From contig CAMBUC010000148.1 in NCBI GenBank assembly GCA_945871045.1, positions 1-5,725 of the forward strand: 5,725 nt of DNA. Direction: 5' to 3'. Shown here in pieces: positions 4,471 to 5,725 of this stretch. Source of the stretch: an uncultured bacterium. GTDB taxonomy: Bacteria > Bacillota > Clostridia > Lachnospirales > Lachnospiraceae. Numbering within the stretch: position 1 is the first letter of the stretch; each line of letters begins with the position of its first letter. The notes beneath the pieces were generated by a model that had not been told where the DNA came from, made no database searches, and was given only the letters and a program-made list of their open reading frames with translations. Made by a program: the position numbers and the translations under genes.

Positions 4471-5725
4471 ATGAGGAAAGGAAACTGGAAAGCGTTATTT
4501 CCGATCGGAGTTTTTTTGATCTTTTATTTAGGACTTGGAATTCTCTTTGAGTATATTTTAAAGATACCGATGGGATTTTATCAGATACCGATCGTTGTGT
4601 CGTTTTTACTGGCACTGCTTGTTGCCTGTATGCAAAATCCGTCTTTGAAATTTCAGGATAAGATTCAGGTGATGGCAAAGGGCGTGGGGGATCCGAATAT
4701 TATCACGATGATCCTCATTTTTATGACGGCAGGTATTTTTGTCGGAGTGGTTGGAAGAAGCAGTGCCCAGAGCGTTGCTTATTTATTGCTCTCCATCATT
4801 CCCGCCCAGTATGCGGTGCTGGTGTTGTTTGTGGTCAGTTGTTTTGTATCACTTGCAATGGGAACGTCCGTAGGAACGATCACGTTGATCACACCGATCG
4901 CCATCGCGGTTTCTCAGGCATCCGGTTTTTATGCACCGCTTTGTGTCGGTGCGGTTATGAGCGGCGCGATGTTTGGCGATAATCTGTCATTCATATCCGA
5001 TACAACCATCGCAGCATGCAATGGTCAGGGCTGTGCCATGAAAGATAAATTCCGTGCCAATTTTGCGATCACAGTACCTGCGGCCCTTGTGACTCTGGTC
5101 ATTTTCTTTTTGCGCTCGAAGGACGTGGTAAATGCTGCGGCAGTTCCCGGCGAGTACAGACTGATCCAGATCATTCCATATCTGCTTGTTTTAGCCGGTG
5201 GTGTGATTGGCATTAACGTATTCGTCGTTCTTCTGATCGGTATTATCTCCGGTTCAGTGATCATGCTTGCTACCGGTGCAACAGCAGCGACAGATCTGCT
5301 TTCAAATATGGGTTCCGGTGCGGCCGGTATGTATGAGACAACCATGGTTGCCATTCTGGTGGCTGCGATCTGCTCATTGATCCAAACCTATGGCGGTTTT
5401 GAAGCGCTCTTGTCATTTACCAAGCGTGTATTTAAGAGCAACCGCACAGGAAAACTGGGAATGGGACTTCTGGTCGGTGCGATGGATATAGCGACGGCAA
5501 ATAATACCGTTGCCATCGTGATGGCAAATCCCATCGCAAAAGAGATGGCGCAGGAGTATGAGATCTCGCCGAAGAATGCGGCTTCGATTCTGGATACCTT
5601 TTCCTGTATTTTTCAGGGAGTGATCCCTTATGGTGCGCAGATGCTGGTGGCGATCTCGGCAGCGGCAGAACTGGGATGTGAGATATCAGCATTTGATATC
5701 ATGCCGTTTTTGTACTATCCGTACA
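4471..5725 (+). CDS. nhaC: NhaC-family Na+/H+ antiporter (3' end outside window)
   Basis: The frame is open from the ATG at 4471 to the window edge, giving 418 residues of a family usually near 430-480, so little is missing. It is an integral membrane protein with about ten hydrophobic segments visible, beginning with residues 9-28 (LFPIGVFLIFYLGLGILFEY). Family marks are MGTSVGTITLITPIA (130-144), FGDNLSFISDTTIAA (168-182), and the second-half counterpart MDIATANNTVAIVMANPIAK (338-357) followed by IPYGAQ (385-390). NhaC proteins exchange cytoplasmic Na+ for external H+ (or the reverse) and support Na+ and pH homeostasis. Related transporters of the same superfamily exchange organic acids or amino acids, so the substrate is inferred from the family only. 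The ribosome binding site AGGGGAAG (4457-4464) directly follows the stop codon of the flavin reductase gene, 14 bp before this start, indicating the same operon. Confidence 0.9.
   Translation, partial: MRKGNWKALFPIGVFLIFYLGLGILFEYILKIPMGFYQIPIVVSFLLALLVACMQNPSLKFQDKIQVMAKGVGDPNIITMILIFMTAGIFVGVVGRSSAQSVAYLLLSIIPAQYAVLVLFVVSCFVSLAMGTSVGTITLITPIAIAVSQASGFYAPLCVGAVMSGAMFGDNLSFISDTTIAACNGQGCAMKDKFRANFAITVPAALVTLVIFFLRSKDVVNAAAVPGEYRLIQIIPYLLVLAGGVIGINVFVVLLIGIISGSVIMLATGATAATDLLSNMGSGAAGMYETTMVAILVAAICSLIQTYGGFEALLSFTKRVFKSNRTGKLGMGLLVGAMDIATANNTVAIVMANPIAKEMAQEYEISPKNAASILDTFSCIFQGVIPYGAQMLVAISAAAELGCEISAFDIMPFLYYPY

Noticed and set aside
3866..4678. 270-residue minus-strand open frame across the flavin reductase and antiporter genes
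   Set aside because: It is antisense to two well-supported genes and translates to His-, Arg- and Ser-rich sequence without domain features, as expected for a shadow frame.

Overview
The window looks like chromosomal DNA from an anaerobic, low-to-moderate GC Clostridia-type Firmicute, most plausibly a gut Lachnospiraceae. This rests on protein style rather than a database search: a pyruvate:ferredoxin oxidoreductase with clostridial wording, a family II pyrophosphatase carrying CBS and DRTGG regulatory domains, a 54-residue peptide of a type I recall from clostridial genomes, strong GGAGG-type ribosome binding sites, and tight same-strand packing. Every supported gene is on the + strand.

Layout. 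Positions 1-497 hold the 3' end of nifJ (pyruvate:ferredoxin oxidoreductase). It is closed by an intrinsic terminator at 522-557. The terminator's T-run is reused as the left arm of a second, very strong hairpin (16-bp perfect arms, 553-593). The rest of the 233-bp gap carries a good sigma-A-type promoter (TTTACA, 17-bp spacer, TAGAAT at 669-697) and a GGGAGGA ribosome binding site.

From 731 to the right edge runs an apparent five-gene operon with gaps of 20, 18, 1 and 14 bp and no visible terminator: (1) a 388-residue tail-anchored coiled-coil protein of unknown function; (2) a 54-residue helical peptide at 1918-2082; (3) ppaC, a Mn-dependent inorganic pyrophosphatase with a CBS-DRTGG-CBS regulatory insert; (4) a flavin-reductase-domain protein with an unusual basic N-terminal tail; (5) an NhaC-family Na+/H+ antiporter, cut off by the window edge.

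How they may work together. NifJ makes acetyl-CoA and reduced ferredoxin. The operon downstream is transcriptionally separate. It combines adenine-nucleotide-sensed pyrophosphate hydrolysis, an FMN-type redox protein and ion antiport, which would fit a general energy and ion homeostasis cluster, but that is inference from adjacency. The two unknown proteins at the head of the operon are the least explained part. The large one has a regular internal repeat architecture that changes period partway along. I see no mobile element, CRISPR array, tRNA or rRNA, and no clear new defence or biosynthetic system.
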